A stretch of 44,897 nt of DNA, from NCBI GenBank assembly GCA_003135635.1, contig PLCJ01000002.1, positions 1-44,897 of the forward strand, given 5' to 3'. Origin of the DNA: Candidatus Adlerbacteria bacterium (GTDB lineage Bacteria; Patescibacteriota; Minisyncoccia; Phycocordibacterales; SBAW01). Positions 8,523 through 15,875 of the stretch are shown here, in pieces; the first letter of the stretch is position 1, and each line of letters opens with the position of its first letter. The notes under the pieces are model-generated. The model made no database searches, was not told where the DNA came from, and saw only the letters and a list, made by a program, of their open reading frames with translations. A program made the translations under genes and the position numbers.

Positions 8523-9461
8523 ATGCAGTGGCTAACAATAAAACGTATCTTTCGAGCCGGGTTTCTTGATTTTTTGCGTAATGGATTTGTCTCTATCTCA
8601 TCTATTCTGGTCATGACGGTTACACTCTTTATCATCGGGATGACTATTTTCACCGGTGTCATCCTCAACACCGCTCTTCAACAACTGCGCGATCAAGCCG
8701 ATGTGAGTGTGTACTTTATTCCAGGAGCCCCAGAGAATCAAATTCTACAGCTCCAGCAAACACTCCAGGCGCGACCCGAAGTCACTTCCGTGACGTATAC
8801 CTCCCAAGATGACGCACTTGCACAGTTTCGCGCACTCCATCAAAACGATCAGCTCACGCTGCAGGCCCTCGATGAGCTTGGAGTAAATCCGCTCGGCGCA
8901 GTGCTTACGGTTAAGGCGAAAGATATCTCTCAGTACGCTGCGATCGCTCAATTTTTACAACAACAGCAACAACAGGCGCTGCAAGCCGGGCAAACTTCTA
9001 TCATCGATAAAATAAACTATTTCGACGCACAACACCAAGAAGCACTCAGTCGTCTGCAGCAAATTACTACCTCTGCACAAAAACTTGGGCTAGTCATTAT
9101 CATCATACTTGTGGCAACGACGGTTGCCATTTGTTTCAATACGCTTCGACTTGCTATTTACACCTCTCGCGAAGAAATCGCAGTTATGCGCTTGGTGGGT
9201 GCGGGGCAAACGTACATCCGTGCTCCGTTTATGGTGGAGGGTGTGCTCTACGGACTCATTGGCGGAATCATCACTATGCTGCTGTTTTACCCCTTAACAT
9301 ATTGGCTTGGCAACGCAACGCAAGACTTCTTTGGCGGCATCAATGTCTTTACCTACTACATAACAAACTTTGGGATTTTCTTTGCAATTATTGTAGGCAC
9401 CGGGGTGGTGCTTGGAGCTCTGGCAAGTTTTCTTGCCGTACGGCGCTATCTTAAGATTTGA
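8523..9461 (+). CDS. ftsX: Cell division permease FtsX
   Basis: Membrane partner of FtsE. The 312-residue protein has the type VII topology: one TM helix near residues 20-45, an extracytoplasmic loop (about 50-190) and three C-terminal TM helices (about 195-220, 245-265, 280-305). The loop, which in the family contacts hydrolase activators, carries a Gln-rich stretch (QFLQQQQQQALQ). REEIAVMRLVGA after TM2 is the conserved FtsX cytoplasmic coupling motif. Tightly coupled to ftsE. pyrG follows 18 nt later and may share the transcript. Confidence 0.95.
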   Translation: MQWLTIKRIFRAGFLDFLRNGFVSISSILVMTVTLFIIGMTIFTGVILNTALQQLRDQADVSVYFIPGAPENQILQLQQTLQARPEVTSVTYTSQDDALAQFRALHQNDQLTLQALDELGVNPLGAVLTVKAKDISQYAAIAQFLQQQQQQALQAGQTSIIDKINYFDAQHQEALSRLQQITTSAQKLGLVIIIILVATTVAICFNTLRLAIYTSREEIAVMRLVGAGQTYIRAPFMVEGVLYGLIGGIITMLLFYPLTYWLGNATQDFFGGINVFTYYITNFGIFFAIIVGTGVVLGALASFLAVRRYLKI

Positions 9462-9479
9462 TGTACCCCTTCACCCAAT

Positions 9480-11138
9480 ATGCCGATAAGTGACTCCACG
9501 CACCGCGACCAACCCAAATATATTTTTGTCGTCGGTGGGGTCATGTCGGGGATCGGTAAGGGCATAGCGGTTTCAGCAATCGGAAGAGTTCTTAAATCAA
9601 AAGGATTTGGTGTCACCGCGATCAAAATCGATCCGTATATTAACGTGGATGCGGGCACTATGAACCCGACGGAACACGGTGAAGTCTTCGTTCTTGACGA
9701 TGGATTTGAGACCGACCAAGACATGGGCAACTACGAGCGATTCTTGGATATATCACTGCCAGAGATTAACTATCTCACCACAGGACGGGTGTATCTTGAA
9801 GTCATTCGCAAAGAACGCAATCTCGAGTACAAAGGTAAAAATGTTGAGGTGGTGCCGGATATCCCTGCAGAGGTTATCCGTCGCATTATGCAAGCACAAA
9901 AAAATGCGAGTGCTGATATCACACTCATCGAAATAGGAGGTACCATCGGCGAGTATCAAAATATTATTTTCCTTGAGGCTGCTCGGATGCTTAGGCAGAA
10001 ATATCCGCGTGATGTGGCGGTGGTCATGGTGTCCTACGTTCCTATTCCAAGCAATATCGGTGAGATGAAAACAAAACCGACGCAATATGCTGCCCGCTCG
10101 CTCAACAGTGCTGGACTTCAAGCGGATATAATTCTGGCACGTGCAGTAAAACCCATTGATCAAAAGCGCAAGGAAAAGATCGCGACCTCGTGCAATATAA
10201 TTCCTGAGCATGTTATCTCGGCGCCTGATGAAGAAAGTATTTACGATGTACCCTTACATTACGAAAAAGATAATCTGGGCGATATATTATGTGACGTGTT
10301 GGGACTTGACCATCGACCCACTAATTTCGGACAGTGGGAGGCGTTTATTCAGAAGTCAAAAGAAAGCATAGATACGGTTGAGATTGCGGTTGTGGGCAAA
10401 TACTTCGACTCTGGAGACTTCGTTCTCTCGGATGTTTATATCTCGGTCCTTGAAGCTCTGAAACATGCCGCATACCATAATAATTGCAAACCGAAGATCA
10501 CTTACTTTAATTCTAAAGATTTTGAATCGGGTAAACTGCCACTTTCTGCGCTTGATGCGTACGGCGGTATACTCATACCTGGCGGATTTGGAGAAACAGG
10601 AGTGGAAGGGAAGATACAAGTGATCGAGTACGCCCGTGTCCATAAAATTCCATATTTTGGACTGTGCTACGGGATGCAACTTGCGGTCGTGGAGTACGCG
10701 CGCAATGTCGCAGGTCTTGTGAGTGCACATACCACCGAGATTAATCCTCAGACACCCCATCCAGTCATTGCAGTTATGGAGAGTCAAAAAAAACACTTAG
10801 CGGAAAATATCTACGGGGGAACTATGCGTCTGGGTGCGTATCCGTGTGTCGTCGTGGAGGAAACACTCGCGGCAGAAGCGTACGGCAAGGAGATGATTTC
10901 AGAACGTCATCGGCATCGTTTTGAGGTAAATCCTCACTATGTTAAAGAGCTAGAGAAGAGCGGTTTGGTGTTTTCCGGAAAATCCCCAGACGGAGTACTT
11001 ATGGAAATCGCCGAGCTTCCTAGAAGTCAGCACCCATTTTTTGTGGGAACGCAATTTCATCCAGAGTTTCTTTCCCGTCCGCTTAATCCGCACCCACTTT
11101 TTTGTGCTTTTATACTAGCTGCCCATAAGCGTCATTAG
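9480..11138 (+). CDS. pyrG: CTP synthase
   Basis: Forms CTP from UTP, ATP and glutamine. The synthetase domain begins with YIFVVGGVMSGIGKGI (P-loop, 14-29) and has IKIDPYINVDAGTMNP (48-63). The class I glutamine amidotransferase domain holds nucleophile C396 (GLCYGM), H527 and E529 (FHPEF). At 552 residues it is full length. No neighbouring pyrimidine gene is present, so UTP must come from elsewhere or by salvage. Confidence 0.97.
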   Translation: MPISDSTHRDQPKYIFVVGGVMSGIGKGIAVSAIGRVLKSKGFGVTAIKIDPYINVDAGTMNPTEHGEVFVLDDGFETDQDMGNYERFLDISLPEINYLTTGRVYLEVIRKERNLEYKGKNVEVVPDIPAEVIRRIMQAQKNASADITLIEIGGTIGEYQNIIFLEAARMLRQKYPRDVAVVMVSYVPIPSNIGEMKTKPTQYAARSLNSAGLQADIILARAVKPIDQKRKEKIATSCNIIPEHVISAPDEESIYDVPLHYEKDNLGDILCDVLGLDHRPTNFGQWEAFIQKSKESIDTVEIAVVGKYFDSGDFVLSDVYISVLEALKHAAYHNNCKPKITYFNSKDFESGKLPLSALDAYGGILIPGGFGETGVEGKIQVIEYARVHKIPYFGLCYGMQLAVVEYARNVAGLVSAHTTEINPQTPHPVIAVMESQKKHLAENIYGGTMRLGAYPCVVVEETLAAEAYGKEMISERHRHRFEVNPHYVKELEKSGLVFSGKSPDGVLMEIAELPRSQHPFFVGTQFHPEFLSRPLNPHPLFCAFILAAHKRH

Positions 11139-11260
11139 CTCTTCTAATAATTACGCTCGTACATTTCTTTGAACACGCACGATCTTCTTTACTTGGAGGT
11201 GGACGGACTTGTGCCTACGGCTAGAGAAAATATCAGGGGTTTGTTACAATCGAGCGGCAT

Positions 11261-11334
11261 TGCGGGATCGTCTAATGGTAGGACAACAGACTCTGGATCT
11301 GTTTATCTTGGTTCGAATCCAAGTCCCGCAGCCA
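11261..11334 (+). tRNA. tRNA-Gln (anticodon CTG), CCA encoded
   Basis: Acceptor TGCGGGA pairs with TCCCGCA (11324-11330), giving the weak U1-A72 pair typical of tRNA-Gln. The anticodon stem ACAGA/TCTGT encloses loop CTCTGGA (anticodon CTG, codon CAG). The T arm has TTCGAAT. Unlike the Thr tRNAs, CCA is encoded (11332-11334). A TACAAT hexamer lies a few bases upstream. Confidence 0.96.
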
Positions 11335-11365
11335 GTTTCGGTAATAAAATTAGCAAAAAGAAAAA

Positions 11366-11390
11366 CCGGCGATTAGGCCGGCCTTTCTTT
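11366..11390 (+). terminator. Hairpin after tRNA-Gln, probable terminator
   Basis: CCGGC (11366-11370) pairs with GCCGG (11377-11381) and is followed by a pyrimidine-rich CCTTTCTTT tract. The self-complementary GGCCGGCC sits on its 3' side. Confidence 0.45.
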
Positions 11391-11414
11391 CGGGAAGCAG
11401 TCTGCTGAAATCAG

Positions 11415-12125
11415 CTAGTTCGCAAACATCTTCATGAACCACCCGAAGAAGCTGAACGAGTTTTCGTGCGCCTTAACGAAGGCGTCTATCTTTGCCTGTG
11501 AGTCTTGGAGTACCTGTATCTGAGCGGAGAGTTCGGCCTTGTCGGAGTCGCTGGTCGCCTTAGCGAGCAGGTCCTGCAATTTCGCTATGTTAGCCGAGGT
11601 AGTCGCCATCTCGCTGCGCAACTGACCGAGACTGTGATAGTCGCTGCCGAGGAATAGTGCATGCAAGCCTCCCACGCCTTCTACCTTTGCAATAGCGTTG
11701 GCTGAAGTGCTGGCTGAATCCTGCTGGGACTCTGCCACAGCGCGCACCTGTGCGCCTATGCCGCCTTCGCGGTTGGCGACCGCAAGGAGCGATTGGACGA
11801 AGGCTGCAACTGTACTGCGATGAGACTCAGCGGTGAGCTGGCCATTGGCGCTTGCATTCGTGCTCGTTGCGTTACCATGAACGCCTGACTTGGCCGCCGT
11901 GCTCGTCGCGTTACCGCGTACCGCGGTCTGTGCTGCAGAACTGGTTGCATTACCGCGGACAGCCCCTTGCGCAGCAGTGCTTGTGGAGTTGCCTTGCGTG
12001 TGTATTTGGATATCCGCATTGGCATTTGCGTGGATGTTAGCCACCCCCTGCGCCGATGCGACAGATACCAAGGCCCCCGAAAGCAGGAGGGCGGCTGAAA
12101 GAACGGAAATTGTTTTTATTTTCAT
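11415..12125 (-). CDS. Secreted protein with 13-residue tandem repeats
   Basis: Not recognised as a named family. Residues 1-26 are a signal peptide (hydrophobic core SVLSAALLLSGALV, then ASA-Q cleavage site). Residues 45-91 contain four copies of a 13-residue unit GN(A/S)TS(T/S)AA(Q/K)xxV(R/H), the last partial. The rest (about 100-225) is helical and probably coiled coil, rich in Ala, Gln and Ser. It ends in a short aromatic segment (FSFFGWFMKMF) that could touch the membrane. Two inverted repeats sit upstream. Probably a cell-surface or matrix protein; function unknown. Confidence 0.75.
   Translation of the reverse strand: MKIKTISVLSAALLLSGALVSVASAQGVANIHANANADIQIHTQGNSTSTAAQGAVRGNATSSAAQTAVRGNATSTAAKSGVHGNATSTNASANGQLTAESHRSTVAAFVQSLLAVANREGGIGAQVRAVAESQQDSASTSANAIAKVEGVGGLHALFLGSDYHSLGQLRSEMATTSANIAKLQDLLAKATSDSDKAELSAQIQVLQDSQAKIDAFVKAHENSFSFFGWFMKMFAN
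11853..11993 (-). repeat. 39-bp tandem repeats, about 3.6 copies
   Basis: DNA encoding the 13-residue repeat of the secreted protein. The codon pattern GGTAACGCNACNAGC recurs every 39 bases with few substitutions, suggesting recent duplication and likely copy-number variation. Confidence 0.7.
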
Positions 12126-12152
12126 AATGATTGTTGATTAAATGCTAAATTG

Positions 12153-12175
12153 GGTATAGCACAGATTACTATACC
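12153..12175. promoter_or_regulatory. Inverted repeat GGTATAG-N9-CTATACC
   Basis: Perfect 7-bp arms, 28 bases before the start codon of the minus-strand secreted protein. The arms include TATAG/CTATA, so it may overlap the promoter and act as an operator, or form a hairpin in the leader. Confidence 0.45.
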
Positions 12176-12205
12176 ACCCAGTATATGACGCTCTCAGTTA
12201 AGTAC

Positions 12206-12222
12206 TATTACCTATAGTAATA
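12206..12222. promoter_or_regulatory. Inverted repeat TATTAC-CTATA-GTAATA
   Basis: Perfect 6-bp arms with a 5-bp centre, 30 bp beyond the previous inverted repeat. The centre CTATA also occurs in the first repeat. It could be a second regulator site for either flanking gene. Confidence 0.35.
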
Positions 12223-12394
12223 TTAACACTAATTTAAATGATGTCAGAATAGTTCCAACATCGTACCAGACGGCCAGCCAGTTTGGTAACTGACCAACTA
12301 ATGACAAACAGGAATATTTTGAGTACGCTTGACCACAGCGTTCTTGTAAACGCACATTCCAGCTGCAAACGGCAGTACCATAAGGAGATACCCA

Positions 12395-12598
12395 GTGAGT
12401 ACTCCCGAGAGTAAGCCCCACGGCGGGATGACGGTTCGTGAAGCCGGCCAGAAAGGTGGCGAGACTGTCAAGCGCAAGTATGGCCCGGAGTTCTTTGAAA
12501 CAATCGGGCGAAAGGGCGGCGAGGCCACGAAAAAACGCCACGGCCACGAGTTCTACGAAGAGATCGGCAAGAAGGGCGGTCAGAAGTCAAGAGCCTGA
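12395..12598 (+). CDS. KGG-motif stress-type protein (GsiB/Con-10-like)
   Basis: A 67-residue hydrophilic protein with three KGG units: AGQKGGETVKRKYGPEFF, IGRKGGEATKKRHGHEFY, IGKKGGQKSRA. This matches the KGG repeat family found in general stress protein GsiB and conidiation protein 10, thought to act in desiccation or general stress; the molecular role is not established. The GTG start at 12395 is chosen because a perfect AAGGAG lies 7 nt upstream, unusual in this window. Codons are markedly GC-rich (GAG, GGC, AAG) compared with neighbours, suggesting horizontal transfer. Confidence 0.85.
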   Translation: MSTPESKPHGGMTVREAGQKGGETVKRKYGPEFFETIGRKGGEATKKRHGHEFYEEIGKKGGQKSRA

Positions 12599-12694
12599 TC
12601 GGGGAGGATAAGAGGGCCACATAAGAGAAATAACCACTAGCTCGACTACGACTACTGAACCACGTGGATGGCTGCCTTTCTGTCTCGAAGACGA

Positions 12695-12729
12695 GAGGGT
12701 GCCTGCGTTTACCAAACCCAGGCACTCTC
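12695..12729 (+). terminator. Long hairpin downstream of the KGG gene
   Basis: GAGGGTGCCTG (12695-12705) pairs with CAGGCACTCTC (12719-12729), 11 bp with one G-T pair; inside, GTTT pairs with AAAC around an ACC loop. A pyrimidine-rich AAGTCTCTTCTCTC follows rather than a clean T run. It may terminate the KGG transcript or be part of a small RNA. Confidence 0.5.
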
Positions 12730-12759
12730 AAGTCTCTTCTCTCAGACGCGTCAATCTGT

Positions 12760-12780
12760 GCGGGTGTAGCTCAGCTTGTA
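12760..12780 (+). pseudogene. 5' fragment of a tRNA gene (tRNA-Gly-like)
   Basis: GCGGGTGTAGCTCAGCTTGTA matches the acceptor strand and D arm of a typical bacterial tRNA-Gly, then diverges; no anticodon arm, T arm or complementary acceptor strand follows. It lies where base composition changes, so it may be a trace of tRNA-associated integration. Confidence 0.55.
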
Positions 12781-12913
12781 TGAAGAAGATTAAGGAATTT
12801 CAAACATTGTGCTCAGTCTATTGTTCTGAACTTATTTAAATCAGGCAGCTCGCTAGTTTTTCTAGAAGATCCTTTGTAAATTGTCTACGAAACCAAGTGA
12901 AGTGATTTTTGAT

Positions 12914-12919
12914 TATAAT
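12914..12919 (+). promoter_or_regulatory. -10 box before the 12926 gene
   Basis: A consensus TATAAT ends 6 nt before the ATG at 12926, implying a leaderless transcript and favouring that ATG over the in-frame TTG at 12881. Confidence 0.5.
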
Positions 12920-12925
12920 AGGCAT

Positions 12926-13534
12926 ATGTTGAAAAATACTATTTTTGAGCCTTTGCTGTGGTGGCTGTATAGCGCAATAGCAGTTACGGGTCTTTGTGGA
13001 TTGATATATCTTGCGGTACAACAGAATTTTCGACAGTCGCTCAATGATCCTCAGATTCAAATAGCAGAAGATGCAGCTGCACAAATAGCTAGTGGAACAC
13101 AAATTGATCAAGTTGTTCCCTTAGGAAAGGTAGATATTGCAAACAGCCTCTCTCCATGGGTTGCGTTTTATAACAATACGGGTGTACCACTCCTTTCCCA
13201 AGGCGAGCTTAATGGCGCCCCACCACAGTTGCCGTCAGGACTTTTCAATGACTCTACATGGCTCGCTTCAAAGACGTATCAAAGTGTAGGAGGGAAAGAA
13301 ACTCGGGTAACATGGCAGTCTTCGGGGGGTGTTCGTCAAGCACTGGTTATAGTACATCTCATTTCTTCTCCACAAGGTACGGGATTTGTTGTTGCCGGCC
13401 GAAACATGCGTGAGGTGGAAGATAGAGAAAGTCAACTTACTTTTGAAGTTTTTATGGCATGGATAGTAACACTGGGTGCACTGCTCCTCAGCAGTTTTGT
13501 TGGATGGTGGTTACTCAAGCCTAGAAAAAATTAG
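12926..13534 (+). CDS. Membrane protein with extracytoplasmic sensor-like domain, unknown
   Basis: Not a recognised family. About 202 residues from the chosen ATG: a TM helix (about 10-32, WWLYSAIAVTGLCGLIYLAV), an extracytoplasmic domain of about 130 residues, and a second TM helix near the C terminus (VFMAWIVTLGALLLSSFVGWWLL), ending in a short basic cytoplasmic tail (KPRKN). This is the layout of the sensory half of a histidine kinase or chemoreceptor without any output domain. The start at 12926 is supported by TATAAT 6 nt upstream. It may signal through a partner or have a structural role. Confidence 0.7.
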   Translation: MLKNTIFEPLLWWLYSAIAVTGLCGLIYLAVQQNFRQSLNDPQIQIAEDAAAQIASGTQIDQVVPLGKVDIANSLSPWVAFYNNTGVPLLSQGELNGAPPQLPSGLFNDSTWLASKTYQSVGGKETRVTWQSSGGVRQALVIVHLISSPQGTGFVVAGRNMREVEDRESQLTFEVFMAWIVTLGALLLSSFVGWWLLKPRKN

Positions 13535-13547
13535 AGGTAATCTCTTC

Positions 13548-13793
13548 TCAAGAAAGATGGCCCTTCTTTTTGAGATATTCTTCCACTTGTGCTGCGTCTG
13601 AATCCGGTAGGATATCACCGTCAATGTCTAGTGTAGGGGATTTCCACTGGCCCGACTTCACAATAGCTTCATCCTTATATTTGGGGTGCACAAGCATGTC
13701 CCTTTCTTCAAAGGGAATATTGTGTGTATTAAGAAAATCTTTAACCTCCTCAGCCCATCCACAGCCAGTTTTTGTATACACGACAATATTCAT
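13548..13793 (-). CDS. Glutaredoxin-like protein, single-cysteine active site
   Basis: 81 residues with a thioredoxin fold of glutaredoxin size: VVYTKTGCGWAEEVKDFL (strand, active-site Cys11, helix), the cis-proline segment KSPTLDIDG and a final helix preceded by SDAAQ. The active site is C-G-W-A instead of CPYC, so the resolving cysteine is missing and a monothiol mechanism, or an Fe-S or redox-sensing role, is likely. A TATAAT on the minus strand lies 9 nt before the ATG. It converges with the 12926 gene after 13 nt. Confidence 0.8.
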   Translation of the reverse strand: MNIVVYTKTGCGWAEEVKDFLNTHNIPFEERDMLVHPKYKDEAIVKSGQWKSPTLDIDGDILPDSDAAQVEEYLKKKGHLS

Positions 13794-13934
13794 ATTACTT
13801 CTATTATAAATAACTTTTGGAATAAGGGAACAATGAGCTATGCGTGCCTCTACTTTACTGTCAATAACTCTATACGGTATATAAAACCTGTGCTACGCTT
13901 AATATGTTTATCAGGTAACACTATTTTATATTAT

Positions 13935-14087
13935 ATGTTGTACACGATTGCCATCATTCTTGTTGTATTGTGGCTTATAGGAGTGCTCACCTCCTTTACG
14001 CTCGGAGGTTTCATTCATATATTGCTGGTCATTGCGATTATCATGATCCTTATACGTCTCATTCAGGGCAAAAATCCCATTAAGTAA
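13935..14087 (+). CDS. Small membrane protein, lmo0937/DUF5670 family
   Basis: 50 residues, MLYTIAIILVVLWLIG, then TSFTLGGFIHILLVIAIIMILIRLIQG: two hydrophobic helices with a Gly-rich turn, matching the widespread lmo0937-family small membrane proteins often induced by stress; function unknown. The ATG at 13935 starts exactly at the family's N terminus; the longer upstream frame is not coding-like. Confidence 0.85.
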   Translation: MLYTIAIILVVLWLIGVLTSFTLGGFIHILLVIAIIMILIRLIQGKNPIK

Positions 14088-14165
14088 TACACTCAAAAAA
14101 ATTACTCCATAGATAAAATGTATTGAGCAAATCTATCACGCATTCGGTATAGTTTTTATCTTCCT

Positions 14166-14636
14166 ATGGCTCCCGCAAAACAAAGACGCAACGTGAGGAG
14201 GCGACAGCACTCCCTTTCCCGCACAAAAGGACGAGCCCGAAAGCGTCCGGGCATGGGTGGCAGTGGCAAATTCTTCCATATCCAAGTCCGCCCGAAGAGG
14301 GAATTCATTTCTTTCCGCATACAAGACGTGGGGGAGAAAGGACATCTTGAGCGTCTCGCGGGCCGACGCTCAAGCGGAAGCTGGGATACCGTGAGCTGGC
14401 TCATAAGCAAACAGAATGCACATATAGGAAAAAATGGGCGCCTTGTTATAGATAGCAAGAAAGCGAGAACCATGTTAAAGCAAATTCGAGGTGCCATTGT
14501 GCACAAAAAAGGAGACGTTTTTCAAGCACGACCGCGTCGCAATGTGCCGGAAAAGGAAAAACCGACCCTCCTACAACGCCGTGCTCAAGCTCGCAATATT
14601 AAAAAGGCACAACAGGCCCGTCGCAAGCGCGCGTGA
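14166..14636 (+). CDS. Small highly basic protein, possible nucleic-acid binder
   Basis: 156 residues with strongly basic ends (start MAPAKQRRNVRRRQHSLSR; end QQARRKRA) and a compact middle (about 35-110) containing FHIQVRPKREFISFRIQDVG, RLAGRRSSGSWDTVSWLIS and a predicted alpha/beta segment. I do not recognise a named family; the middle looks like a conserved domain of unknown function and the tails suggest binding to RNA or DNA. It converges with the dienelactone hydrolase gene, only 5 nt apart. Confidence 0.75.
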   Translation: MAPAKQRRNVRRRQHSLSRTKGRARKRPGMGGSGKFFHIQVRPKREFISFRIQDVGEKGHLERLAGRRSSGSWDTVSWLISKQNAHIGKNGRLVIDSKKARTMLKQIRGAIVHKKGDVFQARPRRNVPEKEKPTLLQRRAQARNIKKAQQARRKRA

Positions 14637-14641
14637 GCCTC

Positions 14642-15346
14642 TTATTTTAAGTTTTCTGCAAAAAAGGAGAGCGTTTTCTTCCAGGCATCCTGGGCTGCTT
14701 CTTTGTTATATGCCTTTGGGTTTTGGTCATTGAAAAACGCATGTCCCGTTTTTTCGTATACCTCCGCAGTGAAATTTTTGTTGTATTTTGCCATACGTTC
14801 TCTGAGCTCAGGAAGACTCCCGATGAGAGCGGTATCTTCTTCTCCATAAAACGCCAATACTGGGCAAGTAATCTGAGCAATCTCATCTTCGCTCGGAGGC
14901 TGGCCATAAAATGGTACTGCTGCTTTAAGACGCGGCTCATGTGCCGCAAGATGAAAACTATACGAACCTCCAAAACAAAATCCAACGACTCCAACATTTC
15001 CATTTGAAGAGGGGAGCGCGAGCAATTCTTCAAAAGCCGCTTTTAATTCTGCAATCGCATGCTGTGCATATTCCGGTGTCAGTATTGGTTGCATTGCCTC
15101 GCGCATGCGTGCCTGAGCGTCATGGCGCTTCTCAGGATCTTGAAAATCAGCAAAGATTGAGGGACTAATTTTTTCAAATATGCCAGTCTCGCTTAAAAGA
15201 TCTGGTGCCAAAGTGGTGTATCCTTCGCGCGCAAATCTATTGCAGATATCTTTGATATGATCATTCAAACCCCAAATTTCGTGAATGACGATAAGACCGG
15301 GGCTCTTAGTTGTAGATGTTGTGACTGGGGCAATATAGCTTTCCAT
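14642..15346 (-). CDS. Dienelactone hydrolase family protein
   Basis: A cytoplasmic alpha/beta hydrolase of 234 residues, the normal length. The DLH hallmark is complete: nucleophile Cys124 in GFCFGG, Asp171 in GEEDTAL, His202 in GHAF, and the conserved Glu23 in IHEIWGLNDH. True dienelactone degradation is unlikely here because no aromatic pathway is present; the substrate is unknown. It is transcribed divergently from the marR operon, with about 108 bp between the starts. Confidence 0.92.
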   Translation of the reverse strand: MESYIAPVTTSTTKSPGLIVIHEIWGLNDHIKDICNRFAREGYTTLAPDLLSETGIFEKISPSIFADFQDPEKRHDAQARMREAMQPILTPEYAQHAIAELKAAFEELLALPSSNGNVGVVGFCFGGSYSFHLAAHEPRLKAAVPFYGQPPSEDEIAQITCPVLAFYGEEDTALIGSLPELRERMAKYNKNFTAEVYEKTGHAFFNDQNPKAYNKEAAQDAWKKTLSFFAENLK

Positions 15347-15389
15347 AGGGGACTATAAATTATACACGCATAAAGAAACTTTTGCTTCA

Positions 15390-15418
15390 TTGACATCCCA
15401 GAGCAGGAAAGATATACT
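15390..15418 (+). promoter_or_regulatory. Consensus sigma-70 promoter of the marR efflux operon
   Basis: TTGACA (15390-15395), exactly 17 nt, TATACT (15413-15418): the strongest promoter match in the window. The predicted start is near 15425, at the left edge of the palindrome at 15426-15438. Confidence 0.8.
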
Positions 15419-15425
15419 CAGCCTA

Positions 15426-15438
15426 CCTAACTATTAGG
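15426..15438. promoter_or_regulatory. Candidate MarR operator CCTAA-CTA-TTAGG
   Basis: Perfect 5-bp inverted repeat with a 3-bp centre placed at the predicted transcription start, 17 bp before the marR start codon. Its position fits autorepression of the operon by the MarR protein encoded immediately after. Confidence 0.6.
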
Positions 15439-15454
15439 GTACGGAACTACTTTC

Positions 15455-15868
15455 ATGAAACAAGACAACGATACCACATTTTCCCTCATGTTTGAGCTGG
15501 GGCGACTCATCCGAAGTCGAATGGAAAAGAGCGCCCCGCTACTTCCTATTGCGCAATTTGAGACGCTACGTTTTGTATATGACAAAGTACGTCCCAATAT
15601 GCGAGATATCGCAAAACACCTGCAAGTATCGGCGCCTTCTGCAACGGCACTCGTCGATGAGCTTAATCGCGCGCAGTATCTGCATCGGCAACCCGATACC
15701 AAAGATCGTCGCCAGGTACGACTCGCCATGACAGAAAAAGGTTCTCGCATGCTTCTCAAAAGCATTGCGCAGCGCAAACGCGTTTTACGTAGTGTCTTGA
15801 GCCCTCTCTCCCACAATGATCAACATGAACTTAATCGTATCCTTACCAAAATAACTGCGCGTTCATAA
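15455..15868 (+). CDS. MarR family transcriptional regulator
   Basis: 137-residue winged-helix repressor. The recognition region MRDIAKHLQVSAPSATALVDELNRAQYL and the wing DTKDRRQVRLAMTEKG are textbook MarR; flanking helices form the dimer interface. It heads an operon with two HlyD-like adaptors and a 14-TM exporter, 7 nt before the first adaptor. A consensus promoter and palindrome lie just upstream. In the family a small hydrophobic ligand usually releases the repressor from DNA; the ligand here is unknown. Confidence 0.93.
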   Translation: MKQDNDTTFSLMFELGRLIRSRMEKSAPLLPIAQFETLRFVYDKVRPNMRDIAKHLQVSAPSATALVDELNRAQYLHRQPDTKDRRQVRLAMTEKGSRMLLKSIAQRKRVLRSVLSPLSHNDQHELNRILTKITARS

Positions 15869-15875
15869 ATTTCCT

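Larger units (their letters stand above)
12599..12925. other. Intergenic stretch with hairpin and tRNA remnant
   Basis: No convincing gene. The left half resembles the GC-rich KGG gene and holds a strong hairpin (12695-12729); then a tRNA-Gly-like 5' fragment (12760-12780). The right half is AT-rich, native-looking, and ends in a -10 box for the next gene. Confidence 0.6.

Noticed and set aside
11169-11408. Open frame of 79 residues
   Set aside because: It contains the whole tRNA-Gln and its terminator; the translation has no protein-like features.
13686-13934. N-terminal extension of the lmo0937-like protein
   Set aside because: Overlaps the glutaredoxin-like gene on the other strand, and the family begins exactly at the 13935 ATG.
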